Source: Brachybacterium sp036311905 (lineage in GTDB: Bacteria; Actinomycetota; Actinomycetes; Actinomycetales; Dermabacteraceae). From it: a stretch of 64,000 nucleotides of DNA. Below the pieces are notes generated by a model, which saw nothing but the letters and a program-made list of their open reading frames with translations, made no database searches and was not told the origin of the DNA. Made by a program: the position numbers and the translations under genes. Location: positions 20,441 through 84,440 of the forward strand of contig NZ_JAZDCH010000003.1 in assembly GCF_036311905.1 (NCBI RefSeq), in the 5' to 3' direction. The stretch's first letter is position 1. Each line of letters opens with the position of its first letter. This document shows positions 24,040 through 32,804 of the stretch, piece by piece.

Positions 24040-24852
24040 GTGCTGGACACCGCAGACCACAGCCCCGCCCTCTACGCGGAGGGCGAATCGTTCTTCCACA
24101 TCCCGACGCTCGGGGAGTTCTTCCCTGACGCGATCCTCTTCGCGGGGACTCCCTTCGAGTTCAACCGCGTGCAGCTCGTGCGCCTCATCATCCTGGTCGC
24201 GGTGCTGCTGCTCACCTGCATCATCGCCTCTCGCGCGAAGCTGGTCCCCGGCCGGATGCAGAGCGTGATCGAGCTGCTGATGGACTTCGTGAACAACACG
24301 ATCATCGCGAACACGCTGGGCCTCAAGGACGGCAAGCGGTTCTCGCCGATGCTCATCACGATGTTCTTCTTCATCCTGTCGATGAACCTCGCGGGCGTCA
24401 TCCCCGGCCTCAACCTCGCCGGCACCTCCGTGATCGGCCTGCCGCTGCTCATGGCCCTGTGGACCTTCGTCACCTACGTCGGCGCGGGCATCAGCAAGCA
24501 CGGCTTCCTCGGCTACTTCAAGTCCGAGACCATGCCCCCCGGCATCCCGTGGCCGATCTACATCCTGCTGATCCCGATCGAGCTGCTGCAGGTGCTCGTG
24601 ATCCGCTGGGCCTCGCTGACCATCCGACTGCTCGCCAACATGGTCGCGGGCCACATGATGATCGTCGTGTTCATCGGTATGACCCATGCGCTCGTGTTCT
24701 CGGGCGACTGGCTCATGGCGATCAGCCCCTTCGCGGGTGCCATGGCGATCGGCATCTACGGCTTCGAGATCTTCGTCGCGGCGCTGCAGGCCTTCATCTT
24801 CACGATGCTGACCGCCGTCTACATCCAGCTCGCCACGAGCGACGAGCACTGA
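24040..24852 (+). CDS. atpB: ATP synthase Fo subunit a
   Basis: A 270-residue membrane stator subunit that forms the proton half-channels against the c-ring. SLTIRLLANMVAGHMM includes the essential arginine, and the C-terminal FVAALQAFIFTMLTAVYI is typical. An in-frame stop at 24022 excludes starts further upstream, so the GTG at 24040 is the first possible start. The ribosome site (GGGAGA) is close and weak. Confidence 0.95.
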   Translation: MLDTADHSPALYAEGESFFHIPTLGEFFPDAILFAGTPFEFNRVQLVRLIILVAVLLLTCIIASRAKLVPGRMQSVIELLMDFVNNTIIANTLGLKDGKRFSPMLITMFFFILSMNLAGVIPGLNLAGTSVIGLPLLMALWTFVTYVGAGISKHGFLGYFKSETMPPGIPWPIYILLIPIELLQVLVIRWASLTIRLLANMVAGHMMIVVFIGMTHALVFSGDWLMAISPFAGAMAIGIYGFEIFVAALQAFIFTMLTAVYIQLATSDEH

Positions 24853-24960
24853 CCTCCGCTCCGGCGGGAGGCCCAGGGGCCACCGCCGGCGGATCCCGCA
24901 CCACCCCCGACCCCAGACCTGATCGTCGCGCCACAGCGACACGATGAAAGGAAACACCCC

Positions 24961-25191
24961 ATGGAGCCCACGATCCTCGCCGAGCTGACCGGAAACATCG
25001 GCACCATCGGCTACGGCCTCGCCGCGATCGGCCCCGGCATCGGCCTCGGCATCCTCGTCGGCAAGACCGCCGAGGCGCAGGCCCGTCAGCCCGAGATGCG
25101 CTCGCAGCTGCAGACCACCATGCTGATCGGTGTCGCCTTCACCGAGATCCTCGCGCTGCTGGCGATCGTCACCGGCCTCATCTTCGTCTGA
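24961..25191 (+). CDS. atpE: ATP synthase Fo subunit c
   Basis: A 76-residue hairpin protein of the rotor ring. Two membrane helices flank the polar loop KTAEAQARQPE. The first helix has the glycine run GYGLAAIGPGIGLGIL, and the second carries the proton-binding E62 in GVAFTEILALL. The AAAGGAAA ribosome site is strong, in keeping with the high copy number of subunit c. Confidence 0.97.
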   Translation: MEPTILAELTGNIGTIGYGLAAIGPGIGLGILVGKTAEAQARQPEMRSQLQTTMLIGVAFTEILALLAIVTGLIFV

Positions 25192-25201
25192 GCCCCAGCC
25201 C

Positions 25202-25747
25202 ATGATTCTGGCTGAAGGAGCAGACACCGTCCCCGGCTGGCGCCTGCTGATCCCGCTCCCCGAGGAGATCTTCTGGTCGGCGCTCTTCCTGCTGATCTTC
25301 GCGATCGTCTTCATGAAGTTCGTGCTCCCCCGCATGAACGCCGTGCTCGACGAGCGTGCCGAGAAGATCGAGGGCGGCATCCGCCACGCCGAGAAGATCC
25401 AGGAGCAGGCCGACTCCCTCCGCTCCGAGCAGGAGAAGGAGCTGGCCGCCGCCCGTCAGGAGGCCGCCGCGATCCGCGAGAAGGCCCGCCAGGACGGCCA
25501 GGCCATCGTCGACGACGCCAAGGCACGCGCCGAGGCCGAGTCGGACCGCGTGCTCACCGCCGGCCGTCAGCAGCTGCACGCGGAGCGGATCGCCGCCTCC
25601 ACGCAGCTGCGCGGAGAGGTGGGCTCGCTCGCGAGCGACCTGGCCTCCAAGATCGTCGGCGAGTCCCTCTCCGACGACGAGCGCTCCCGCCGTGTGATCG
25701 ACCGGTTCCTGGACGACCTCGAGTCGACCCAGACCACCACCCGATAA
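25202..25747 (+). CDS. atpF: ATP synthase Fo subunit b
   Basis: A 181-residue peripheral stalk subunit. One N-terminal membrane helix (about 20-40, FWSALFLLIFAIVFMKFVL) is followed by a long charged coiled coil rich in Glu, Arg and Ala, ending VIDRFLDDL. It begins 10 bases after atpE with almost no ribosome site, so translation probably depends on atpE. It is separate from atpH, unlike the fused b-delta of mycobacteria. Confidence 0.94.
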   Translation: MILAEGADTVPGWRLLIPLPEEIFWSALFLLIFAIVFMKFVLPRMNAVLDERAEKIEGGIRHAEKIQEQADSLRSEQEKELAAARQEAAAIREKARQDGQAIVDDAKARAEAESDRVLTAGRQQLHAERIAASTQLRGEVGSLASDLASKIVGESLSDDERSRRVIDRFLDDLESTQTTTR

Positions 25748-25756
25748 GGACCTGTG

Positions 25757-26578
25757 ATGCGAGGAACCTCCTCCGCCTCCTTCGACGAGGCGCTCCGGCA
25801 GGCCGAGACCGTGTTCCGCACGGTCTCCGGCTCCGGTCCGCTCGAGCCCCTCGCCGAGGAGCTGTTCTCGACGGCGGATGCCGTCGACGGCAGCAACCAG
25901 CTCGTGCGCCTGCTCTCCGATCCCGGTCGTCCGGCCGCGGTGAAGGAGGAGGCCGTCCGCTCGCTGTTCGCCGGCAGGATCAGCGCCGAGGCTCTCGAGC
26001 TGCTTCTCGAGGTCGTCCGTCGACGCTGGTCCGAGCAGGAGGACATTCTCGACGCCCTCGAGCTGCTCGGCGTCTCCGCCCTGCTGGCGCAGGCGGAGAG
26101 CGAGGGAGTGCTCGAGCAGGTCGAGGTGGAGCTGTTCCAGGTCAAGCGCCTCATCGACGGCAGCGGTGAGCTCACCGGTGCCCTCGACGGGGAGCGGGAG
26201 AACCCGGGGCGACGCGCCCAGATCCTCTCCACCCTGCTCTCGGGCCGCACGCACCGCCTGACCGCGGCGCTGGCCGCCCGGGCCGCAGGCCGCCGTTCCG
26301 ACGTCAAGCCGGCGCGGCGGGTCGCGGAGCTCGCGAGCTTCGCCTCCGAGCGCCGCCGCCGGGCACTCGCGTCGGTGTCCAGCGCGGTGCCGCTGAGCGA
26401 GGCCCAGCAGGGCCGCCTGAGCGGCATCCTGGCGGGCCTGTACGGCCGCCAGGTGCAGATGAACTTCCAGGTCGACCCGGATGTCGTGGGCGGTCTGCGG
26501 ATCCAGGTCGGAGACGACCTCTACGACGCCACCGTACTGGCCCGGCTCGCCCAGGCGCGCCGGCAGCTGGTGGCCTGA
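25757..26578 (+). CDS. atpH: ATP synthase F1 subunit delta
   Basis: A 273-residue protein linking F1 to the b stalk. It is longer than the ~180-residue E. coli form, as in Streptomyces, with an N-terminal extension before the OSCP-like helical bundle. The C-terminal MNFQVDPDVVGGLRIQVGDDLYD is the conserved delta signature. GTG (25754) and ATG (25757) are adjacent; AAGGA fits the ATG better. Confidence 0.92.
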   Translation: MRGTSSASFDEALRQAETVFRTVSGSGPLEPLAEELFSTADAVDGSNQLVRLLSDPGRPAAVKEEAVRSLFAGRISAEALELLLEVVRRRWSEQEDILDALELLGVSALLAQAESEGVLEQVEVELFQVKRLIDGSGELTGALDGERENPGRRAQILSTLLSGRTHRLTAALAARAAGRRSDVKPARRVAELASFASERRRRALASVSSAVPLSEAQQGRLSGILAGLYGRQVQMNFQVDPDVVGGLRIQVGDDLYDATVLARLAQARRQLVA

Positions 26579-26662
26579 ACGGCCCGACCGACGCCCCGGC
26601 GTCCCCAGCATTTTCCAGACCATCCCCGGTGACGGGGAGACCGAGAGGAAGCGAAGCAGCAC

Positions 26663-28288
26663 ATGGCTGAGCTCACGATCAGCCCGGAGGAGATCCGGAA
26701 CGCCCTGGACACCGCGGTGTCCACCTACCAGGCCAGCGCCACCGTGCGCGAGGAGATCGGTCGCGTCAGCGAGGCCGCCGACGGCATCGCGCGCGTCGAG
26801 GGTCTGCCCGACGTCATGGCCAACGAGCTGGTCAGCTTCGAGGACGGCACCCTCGGCCTCGCCCTGAACCTCGAGCTCCGCGAGGTCGGCGTCGTCGTCC
26901 TCGGCGAGTTCAGCGGCATCGAGGAGGGCCAGCAGGTCCGCCGCACCGGTCAGGTGCTCTCCGTGCCCGTCGGCGACGGCTACCTCGGCCGCGTGGTCGA
27001 TCCCACCGGTGCCCCGATCGACGGTCTCGGCGAGATCGAGACCGTGGGCCGCCGCGCCCTCGAGCTCCAGGCCCCCGGCGTCATGCAGCGCAAGGCGGTC
27101 AAGGAGCCGATGCAGACCGGTCTCAAGGCCATCGACGCGATGACCCCGATCGGCCGCGGCCAGCGTCAGCTGATCATCGGTGACCGCCAGACCGGCAAGA
27201 CCACGATCGGCATCGACACGATCCTCAACCAGAAGGCGAACTGGGAGTCCGGCGACCCCGACAAGCAGGTGCGCTGCATCTACGTCGCGGTCGGCCAGAA
27301 GGGCTCCACCATCGCCTCGGTCCGCGCCACCCTCGAGGAGAACGGCGCGCTCGAGTACACCACCATCGTGGCGGCTCCGGCCTCCGATCCGGCGGGCTTC
27401 AAGTACATCGCGCCCTACACCGGCTCCGCGATCGGCCAGCACTGGATGTACGAGGGCAAGCACGTCCTCATCGTCTTCGACGACCTCTCGAAGCAGGCCG
27501 AGGCCTACCGCGCCGTGTCCCTGCTGCTGCGCCGTCCGCCGGGCCGCGAGGCCTACCCGGGTGACGTCTTCTACCTGCACTCCCGTCTGCTCGAGCGCTG
27601 CGCGAAGCTCAGCGACGAGATGGGCGGCGGCTCGATGACCGGTCTGCCGATCATCGAGACCAAGGCCAACGACGTCTCGGCGTACATCCCGACCAACGTC
27701 ATCTCGATCACCGACGGCCAGTGCTTCCTGCAGTCGGACCTGTTCAACGCGAACCAGCGCCCGGCGGTCGACGTCGGCATCTCGGTCTCCCGCGTCGGCG
27801 GCTCCGCGCAGACCAAGGCCATGAAGGCGGTCTCGGGCACCCTGAAGATCTCGCTCGCGCAGTTCCGTGATCTCGAGGCCTTCGCCATGTTCGCCTCGGA
27901 CCTCGACGGCGCGTCGAAGCAGCAGCTGAGCCGCGGCGCCCGCCTGATGGAGCTGCTGAAGCAGTCCCAGAACTCGCCGTTCCCGGTCGAGGAGCAGGTC
28001 GTCTCGATCTGGGCAGGCACCACCGGCAAGCTCGACGAGATCGAGGTCGAGGACGTCCGCGAGTTCGAGGCCCAGCTGCTCGAGCACCTGCGCCACAACG
28101 GCGGCGTGCTCGACGCCATCCGCACCACCGGCAAGTTCGAGTCCTCCACGGAGGAGGAGCTCTCGCGCATCCTCGACGAGGTCAAGCGGGACTTCCTGGC
28201 CGGCCGCGGCGAGGATGCGGCACGCAGCGACGTGCACGCCCGCGCCGACGCCGATCAGATCGAGCAGGAGCAGATCGTCCGCGGCTGA
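26663..28288 (+). CDS. atpA: ATP synthase F1 subunit alpha
   Basis: A 541-residue non-catalytic nucleotide-binding subunit. Walker A GDRQTGKTTIG contains K179, and the alpha signature PAVDVGISVSRVGGSAQ is present, as is EAFAMFASDLD. The C-terminal ~30 residues form a charged tail ending EQIVRG. The ATG at 26663 follows GAGAGGAAG. A GAGA-tetraloop hairpin begins 8 bases after the stop. Confidence 0.97.
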   Translation: MAELTISPEEIRNALDTAVSTYQASATVREEIGRVSEAADGIARVEGLPDVMANELVSFEDGTLGLALNLELREVGVVVLGEFSGIEEGQQVRRTGQVLSVPVGDGYLGRVVDPTGAPIDGLGEIETVGRRALELQAPGVMQRKAVKEPMQTGLKAIDAMTPIGRGQRQLIIGDRQTGKTTIGIDTILNQKANWESGDPDKQVRCIYVAVGQKGSTIASVRATLEENGALEYTTIVAAPASDPAGFKYIAPYTGSAIGQHWMYEGKHVLIVFDDLSKQAEAYRAVSLLLRRPPGREAYPGDVFYLHSRLLERCAKLSDEMGGGSMTGLPIIETKANDVSAYIPTNVISITDGQCFLQSDLFNANQRPAVDVGISVSRVGGSAQTKAMKAVSGTLKISLAQFRDLEAFAMFASDLDGASKQQLSRGARLMELLKQSQNSPFPVEEQVVSIWAGTTGKLDEIEVEDVREFEAQLLEHLRHNGGVLDAIRTTGKFESSTEEELSRILDEVKRDFLAGRGEDAARSDVHARADADQIEQEQIVRG

Positions 28289-28295
28289 TGCGAGC

Positions 28296-28323
28296 GCCGC
28301 CGCCCCGGAGACGGGGCGGCGGC
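28296..28323 (+). other. stable intergenic mRNA hairpin between atpA and atpG
   Basis: A perfect 12-bp GC stem (28296-28307 with 28312-28323) closed by GAGA, a GNRA-type tetraloop. It lies within the operon, 8 bases after atpA and 36 bases before atpG. It may stabilise the upstream message, act as a processing site or partly attenuate transcription. Confidence 0.7.
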
Positions 28324-28359
28324 ACCGCCCGGACGCATCCACCCCGCACGAGGAGAGAT

Positions 28360-29274
28360 ATGGGAGCCCAGCAGAGGGTCTACAAGCAGCGGATCCGGTC
28401 CGCTCAGGGCATGAAGAAGATCTTCAAGGCCAAGGAGATGGTCGCGGCATCGCGCATCGCCAAGGCGCACGCGCGCGTGCTCGCCACCACGCCCTACGCC
28501 GAGGCACTCACCCGCGCCATCGGCTCGGTGGCCACGCACTCCGACGAGATCGCCCACCCCTTCCTGCAGGCGGACCGCACTTCCTCGGGCCGGGTCGGCA
28601 TCCTGATGATCACCGCGGACCGCGGTATGACCGGGCCGTACTCGCACAACGTGATCCGCGACGCCGAGCAGCTCGCGAACCTGCTGCGCGACCAGGGCAA
28701 GGAGCCGGTCATGTACGTCGTCGGCCGCAAGGGCGACACCTACTACCGCTTCCGCAACCGTCCGCCGCACCGCGCCTGGACCCCCTACAAGGAGGCGGAG
28801 CTGCCCGAGCTCGGTCGCGAGATCGCCCAGGCGGTCACGGCCGACCTGCTCGACGAGGACCCCTCGGTCCACCTCGACGAGCTGTACGTGGTGGGCACGC
28901 GTTTCCGCTCCCGCTTCGTGCAAGAGACCCGTTCCGTCCGCCTGGTCCCGATGGGCCTGGTGGACGCGGAGGAGAGCGCGGAGCGTCCGGTGTACCCGCT
29001 GTACGCCTTCGCCCCCGATGCCGAGACCGTCGTCGCCGAGCTGCTCCCGCGCTACGTCGAGGCCCGCATCATCAACATCCTGCTGCAGGCGATGGCGTCC
29101 GAGCACGCGTCGACCCAGCGGGCGATGAAGACGGCCACGGACAACGCCGAGACCCAGATCAGGAAGTTCACCCGACTGGCGAACACCGCGCGCCAGGCGG
29201 AGATCACCCAGGAGATCACGGAGATCGTCGGCGGTGCCGACGCCCTCGCCGGCTCCGGCCGCGCGGAACGCTGA
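28360..29274 (+). CDS. atpG: ATP synthase F1 subunit gamma
   Basis: A 304-residue central shaft subunit. The N-terminus MGAQQRVYKQRIRSAQ leads into a long helix (MKKIFKAKEMVAASRI), and the C-terminal helix contains ASEHASTQRAMKTATDNA and RQAEITQEITEIVGGA, the family signature. The ATG at 28360 follows GAGGAGAG. Upstream in-frame codons fall within the hairpin and lack ribosome sites. Confidence 0.96.
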   Translation: MGAQQRVYKQRIRSAQGMKKIFKAKEMVAASRIAKAHARVLATTPYAEALTRAIGSVATHSDEIAHPFLQADRTSSGRVGILMITADRGMTGPYSHNVIRDAEQLANLLRDQGKEPVMYVVGRKGDTYYRFRNRPPHRAWTPYKEAELPELGREIAQAVTADLLDEDPSVHLDELYVVGTRFRSRFVQETRSVRLVPMGLVDAEESAERPVYPLYAFAPDAETVVAELLPRYVEARIINILLQAMASEHASTQRAMKTATDNAETQIRKFTRLANTARQAEITQEITEIVGGADALAGSGRAER

Positions 29275-29338
29275 GACCCCGCAGACACCCGGGCGGTATC
29301 GCCCCGCCCCGCCGACGCACCCATTGGAGACATCGCAC

Positions 29339-30796
29339 ATGACCACCACCGCCCCCTCGCCGACCCAGACCGCCACCGGGCGCGTCGCACGCGTCACCGG
29401 CGCCGTGATCGACATCGAGTTCCCCCCGGGCAACATCCCCGATCTGTACAACGCCCTGCAGATCGAGATCCACGCCGAGGGTTCCGGCCTCGAGGACTCG
29501 ACCCTGACCCTCGAGACCGCTCAGCACCTCGGTGACGGCATGGTCCGCGCCATCGCGCTGAAGCCGACCGACGGCGTGGTCCGCGGGCAGGCCGTGACCG
29601 ACACCGGCGCCGCGATCTCCGTGCCCGTGGGCGACGCGACCCTCGGCACCGTCTTCGACGTGGTCGGCAACCCGCTGAACAAGCCGGCCTCCGAGCTGCA
29701 GGTCTCCGAGCGCTGGCCGATCCACCGCAAGGCACCGAACTTCGACCAGCTCGAGTCGAAGACCACCATGTTCGAGACCGGCATCAAGTCGATCGACCTC
29801 CTCACCCCGTACGTGCAGGGCGGCAAGATCGGCCTGTTCGGCGGCGCGGGCGTGGGCAAGACGGTGCTCATCCAGGAGATGATCTACCGCGTGGCGAACA
29901 ACCACGACGGCGTCTCCGTGTTCGCCGGCGTCGGCGAGCGCACCCGTGAGGGCTGGGACCTCATCGAGGAGATGACCGAGTCGGGCGTCATCGACAAGAC
30001 CGCCCTGGTCTTCGGCCAGATGGACGAGCCGCCGGGCACCCGCCTGCGCGTGGCGCTGTCGGCTCTCACCATGGCGGAGTACTTCCGCGATGTGCAGAGC
30101 CAGGACGTGCTGCTGTTCATCGACAACATCTTCCGCTTCACCCAGGCGGGCTCCGAGGTGTCGACCCTGCTGGGCCGCATGCCCTCCGCGGTGGGCTATC
30201 AGCCCAACCTGGCCGACGAGATGGGTGTGCTCCAGGAGCGGATCACCTCGACCCGCGGCCACTCGATCACCTCGATGCAGGCGATCTACGTCCCGGCCGA
30301 CGACTACACCGACCCGGCCCCGGCGACCACCTTCGCCCACCTGGACGCGACCACCGAGCTCTCCCGCGAGATCGCCTCGCGCGGTCTGTACCCGGCGATC
30401 GACCCGCTGGCGTCGACCTCGCGCATCCTCGACCCGCGCTACGTGGGCCAGGACCACTACGACACCGCGGTGCGCGTGAAGCAGATCCTTCAGCGCAACA
30501 AGGAGCTCCAGGACATCATCGCGATGCTCGGCGTCGACGAGCTCTCCGAGGAGGACAAGGTGATCGTCTCGCGCGCTCGCCGCATCCAGCAGTTCCTCTC
30601 GCAGAACACCCACCTCGCGAAGCAGTTCACCGGTGTGGACGGCTCGGACGTCCCGCTGAAGGACACCATCGAGGGCTTCAAGGGCATCTGCGACGGCGAG
30701 TTCGACCACATCACCGAGTCGGCCTTCTTCAACGTCGGCGGCATCGACATGGTGCTCGAGAACCAGCACCGCATCGACAAGGAGCTCGGGGCGTGA
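29339..30796 (+). CDS. atpD: ATP synthase F1 subunit beta
   Basis: A 485-residue catalytic subunit. Walker A GGAGVGKTVL contains K174, followed by GERTREG (the catalytic Glu region), Walker B LLFIDNIFRF and the signature PAIDPLASTSR. The ATG at 29339 follows TTGGAG. The stop overlaps the atpC GTG by 4 bases. Confidence 0.98.
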   Translation: MTTTAPSPTQTATGRVARVTGAVIDIEFPPGNIPDLYNALQIEIHAEGSGLEDSTLTLETAQHLGDGMVRAIALKPTDGVVRGQAVTDTGAAISVPVGDATLGTVFDVVGNPLNKPASELQVSERWPIHRKAPNFDQLESKTTMFETGIKSIDLLTPYVQGGKIGLFGGAGVGKTVLIQEMIYRVANNHDGVSVFAGVGERTREGWDLIEEMTESGVIDKTALVFGQMDEPPGTRLRVALSALTMAEYFRDVQSQDVLLFIDNIFRFTQAGSEVSTLLGRMPSAVGYQPNLADEMGVLQERITSTRGHSITSMQAIYVPADDYTDPAPATTFAHLDATTELSREIASRGLYPAIDPLASTSRILDPRYVGQDHYDTAVRVKQILQRNKELQDIIAMLGVDELSEEDKVIVSRARRIQQFLSQNTHLAKQFTGVDGSDVPLKDTIEGFKGICDGEFDHITESAFFNVGGIDMVLENQHRIDKELGA

Positions 30797-31068
30797 GTGC
30801 TCTCGAGGTCACCTTCGTCACCGCGGACCGCACGGTCTGGAGCGGCCGCGCCGCACAGGTCGTGGTCCCGGCCGTCGACGGCTCGATGGGCATCCTGCCG
30901 CAGATGCAGCCGACCCTCGCCATTCTCGGCGACGGCGCGGTGCGCATCCTGGCCGAGGACGGCACCGCCACCGAGCGCGTGGTCCACGGCGGCTTCGTCT
31001 CGGTCGACTCGGATGTCGTGACCATCGGCGTGGACGACGCCGAGCAGGTCGACGCCCAGGCGCGCTGA
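30793..31068 (+). CDS. atpC: ATP synthase F1 subunit epsilon, short form
   Basis: A 91-residue protein containing the N-terminal beta-sandwich that joins the gamma shaft to the c-ring (LEVTFVTADRTVWSG, VPAVDGSMGILPQM, VHGGFVSVDSD). The two-helix C-terminal domain present in the ~120-138-residue epsilon of mycobacteria or E. coli is absent. Since that domain inhibits ATP hydrolysis when extended, this enzyme should lack that form of control. The GTG start overlaps atpD (GTGA); a GTG at 30797 is out of frame. Confidence 0.92.
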   Translation: MSALEVTFVTADRTVWSGRAAQVVVPAVDGSMGILPQMQPTLAILGDGAVRILAEDGTATERVVHGGFVSVDSDVVTIGVDDAEQVDAQAR

Positions 31069-31084
31069 TCCGCGACCGACTCCG

Positions 31085-31525
31085 ATGAACCATGTGAGCA
31101 TCCCGATCCTCCTGCTGGGGATCGGGATGCTCGTCGTTCTGGCGGCGGGCGCGATCGTGCTGCGGCACGTGGGGCTCAGCCGCCAGCGCGGCGCATTCGA
31201 CTGCACCCTGTGGCGGTCCGCCTGGGTGGGCGGGCCCAGCTGGCAGCACGGCATGATGCGCTTCGGCCCGGACCGGCTCCGCTGGTTCCGGGCCTTCTCG
31301 CTGCGACTGGGCCCGGAGGTGGTGATCCGCCGGGAGGAGATCCTCGACGTCCGCCGGGAGCTCCTGCCCCCGCAGCTCGACGGGGAGCCCGAGCGCTGCC
31401 TGCTCGAGTTCTCCCTCCTGGGGGAGCGCCGGCTCCGCGCCGTCGTCGACCGGGTCTCCGGGGCGGCGATGACTTCCTGGCTCGAGGCCGCCCCCACCGG
31501 GATGGTGCTCGGCGACGCCGACTGA
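31085..31525 (+). CDS. DUF2550 family membrane-anchored protein
   Basis: A 146-residue protein with one N-terminal membrane helix (about 6-27) followed by a cytoplasmic domain beginning CTLWRSAW and containing GMMRFGPDRLRWFR. It follows atpC by 16 bases, the position in which DUF2550 proteins occur in mycobacteria and other actinobacteria. The function is unknown. It is likely the last gene of the ATP synthase transcript, closed by a short hairpin. Confidence 0.75.
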   Translation: MNHVSIPILLLGIGMLVVLAAGAIVLRHVGLSRQRGAFDCTLWRSAWVGGPSWQHGMMRFGPDRLRWFRAFSLRLGPEVVIRREEILDVRRELLPPQLDGEPERCLLEFSLLGERRLRAVVDRVSGAAMTSWLEAAPTGMVLGDAD

Positions 31526-31528
31526 TCG

Positions 31529-31546
31529 GTCGGCGACGACGCCGAC
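31529..31546. terminator. short hairpin between convergent DUF2550 and nagA genes
   Basis: GTCGGCG and CGCCGAC (7 bp) enclose ACGA in the 24-base gap between two convergent stops. It is the only candidate end signal for the long ATP synthase transcript. Confidence 0.45.
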
Positions 31547-31549
31547 GGG

Positions 31550-32776
31550 TCAGTCGGCGACCCGGACTCCGCCGCGCAGGACCTCCAGCGGCCGCAGCTC
31601 GCGGTCGACGAGGACCGCGTCGGCACGACGACCTGCCGCGAGGGAGCCGATCCGGTCCTGCTGCCCGAGCACCTCCGCGGGCACGAGGGAGGCCGCGCGG
31701 ACCGCGTCGACCAGGTCCACCCCGACCTCGAGCACGGCGCAGCGCACCACGTCGAGGAGGTGCGCGGTGCCGCCCGCGATCGCCCCCTGCTCGGTGAGGG
31801 TCGCGACGCCCTCCGCCACCGTGACGTCCAGCGACCCCAGCCGGTACTGCCCGTCGGGCATGCCGGCGGCGGCCATCGCATCGGTCACCAGGACGACCGC
31901 GCCCTCCGCGGCGACGGCGAAGACGTGGGCGACGGTGCGGTGGTCGAGATGGACGCCGTCCGCGATCACCTCCACCACGAGCTCCCCGCGGGAGGCGGCG
32001 TCGAGCGCGGCGAGGGCCGGCCCCGGATCGCGGTGGTGGATCGGCCGCATCCCGTTGAACAGGTGGGTCGCGGTGGGGCGGGGGGAGCGACCCTGTTCGC
32101 GGCGCAGCTCCCGACGGGACCGCGCCACGGCCTCCGTCATCGTCGCGCTCGAGCCGTCGGTGTGCCCGAGCGAGGGGATCGCGCCCACCTCGGCGAGGGC
32201 GTCGATCACGGCGTCGGCCTGCTCTGCCTCGGGGGCCACGGTCATGGTGGCGAGGGCGCCGCCGGCGGTCTGGGCGAGCTCCCGCACGAAGTCGGCGTCC
32301 CCGGCGACGATGTGCTCGGGGTTCTGGGCGCCGCAGCGGGCGACGGAGAGGAAGGGACCCTCGAGGTGGATGCCGGCGATCTCGTCGGCGGCGGCGAGGC
32401 GGGCGAGGTCCGCGACCCGGGCGCGCAGCGTGTCGGCGTCGGCGGTGACGAGGGAGGCGACGAGCGAGGTGGTGCCGTGGCGACGATGCTCGCGCACCGC
32501 GGTGAGCATCTCCGCGGCATCGGCCGCATCGGGGAAGGAGGCTCCGCCGCCGCCGTGGCAGTGGAGGTCGACGAGCCCCGGCAGCAGCAGCCCGTCGTGC
32601 GCCCGCTCGGCGAGAGCCGTGTGCTCGGGGGCCGCCGGTGCGGCGCCCGCCCAGACGATGTGCTCGCCGGTGATGAGCACGAGCGCGTCGGGGACGAGGC
32701 CCTGGGGGAGCACGGCGGTGCCGCGGAGGGCAAGGTCGACCCTCAGCGGGGTGGACGGATCGGCGAGCGTGCCCAT
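31550..32776 (-). CDS. nagA: N-acetylglucosamine-6-phosphate deacetylase
   Basis: A 408-residue amidohydrolase that removes acetate from GlcNAc-6-phosphate, used in amino sugar uptake and cell-wall recycling. Motifs in order: LVDLHCHGGGG (first metal motif), HLEGPFLS (metal Glu), GHTDGSS, ATHLFNGMRPIHHRDPG and the catalytic Asp in VLVTDAMAAAG. The C-terminal LAAGRRADAVLVD is the usual amidohydrolase ending. The ATG at 32776 has GGAG upstream. It lies 28 bases behind nucS on the same strand; no nagB is in the window. Confidence 0.9.
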   Translation of the reverse strand: MGTLADPSTPLRVDLALRGTAVLPQGLVPDALVLITGEHIVWAGAAPAAPEHTALAERAHDGLLLPGLVDLHCHGGGGASFPDAADAAEMLTAVREHRRHGTTSLVASLVTADADTLRARVADLARLAAADEIAGIHLEGPFLSVARCGAQNPEHIVAGDADFVRELAQTAGGALATMTVAPEAEQADAVIDALAEVGAIPSLGHTDGSSATMTEAVARSRRELRREQGRSPRPTATHLFNGMRPIHHRDPGPALAALDAASRGELVVEVIADGVHLDHRTVAHVFAVAAEGAVVLVTDAMAAAGMPDGQYRLGSLDVTVAEGVATLTEQGAIAGGTAHLLDVVRCAVLEVGVDLVDAVRAASLVPAEVLGQQDRIGSLAAGRRADAVLVDRELRPLEVLRGGVRVAD

Positions 32777-32804
32777 GGGTCTCCGGACGCGAGAGGGGGA
32801 GGGG

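Noticed and set aside
24853..24960. Riboswitch or attenuator before atpE
   Set aside because: Several small GC stems can be drawn, but none is long or near-perfect; a strong ribosome site alone explains high AtpE translation.
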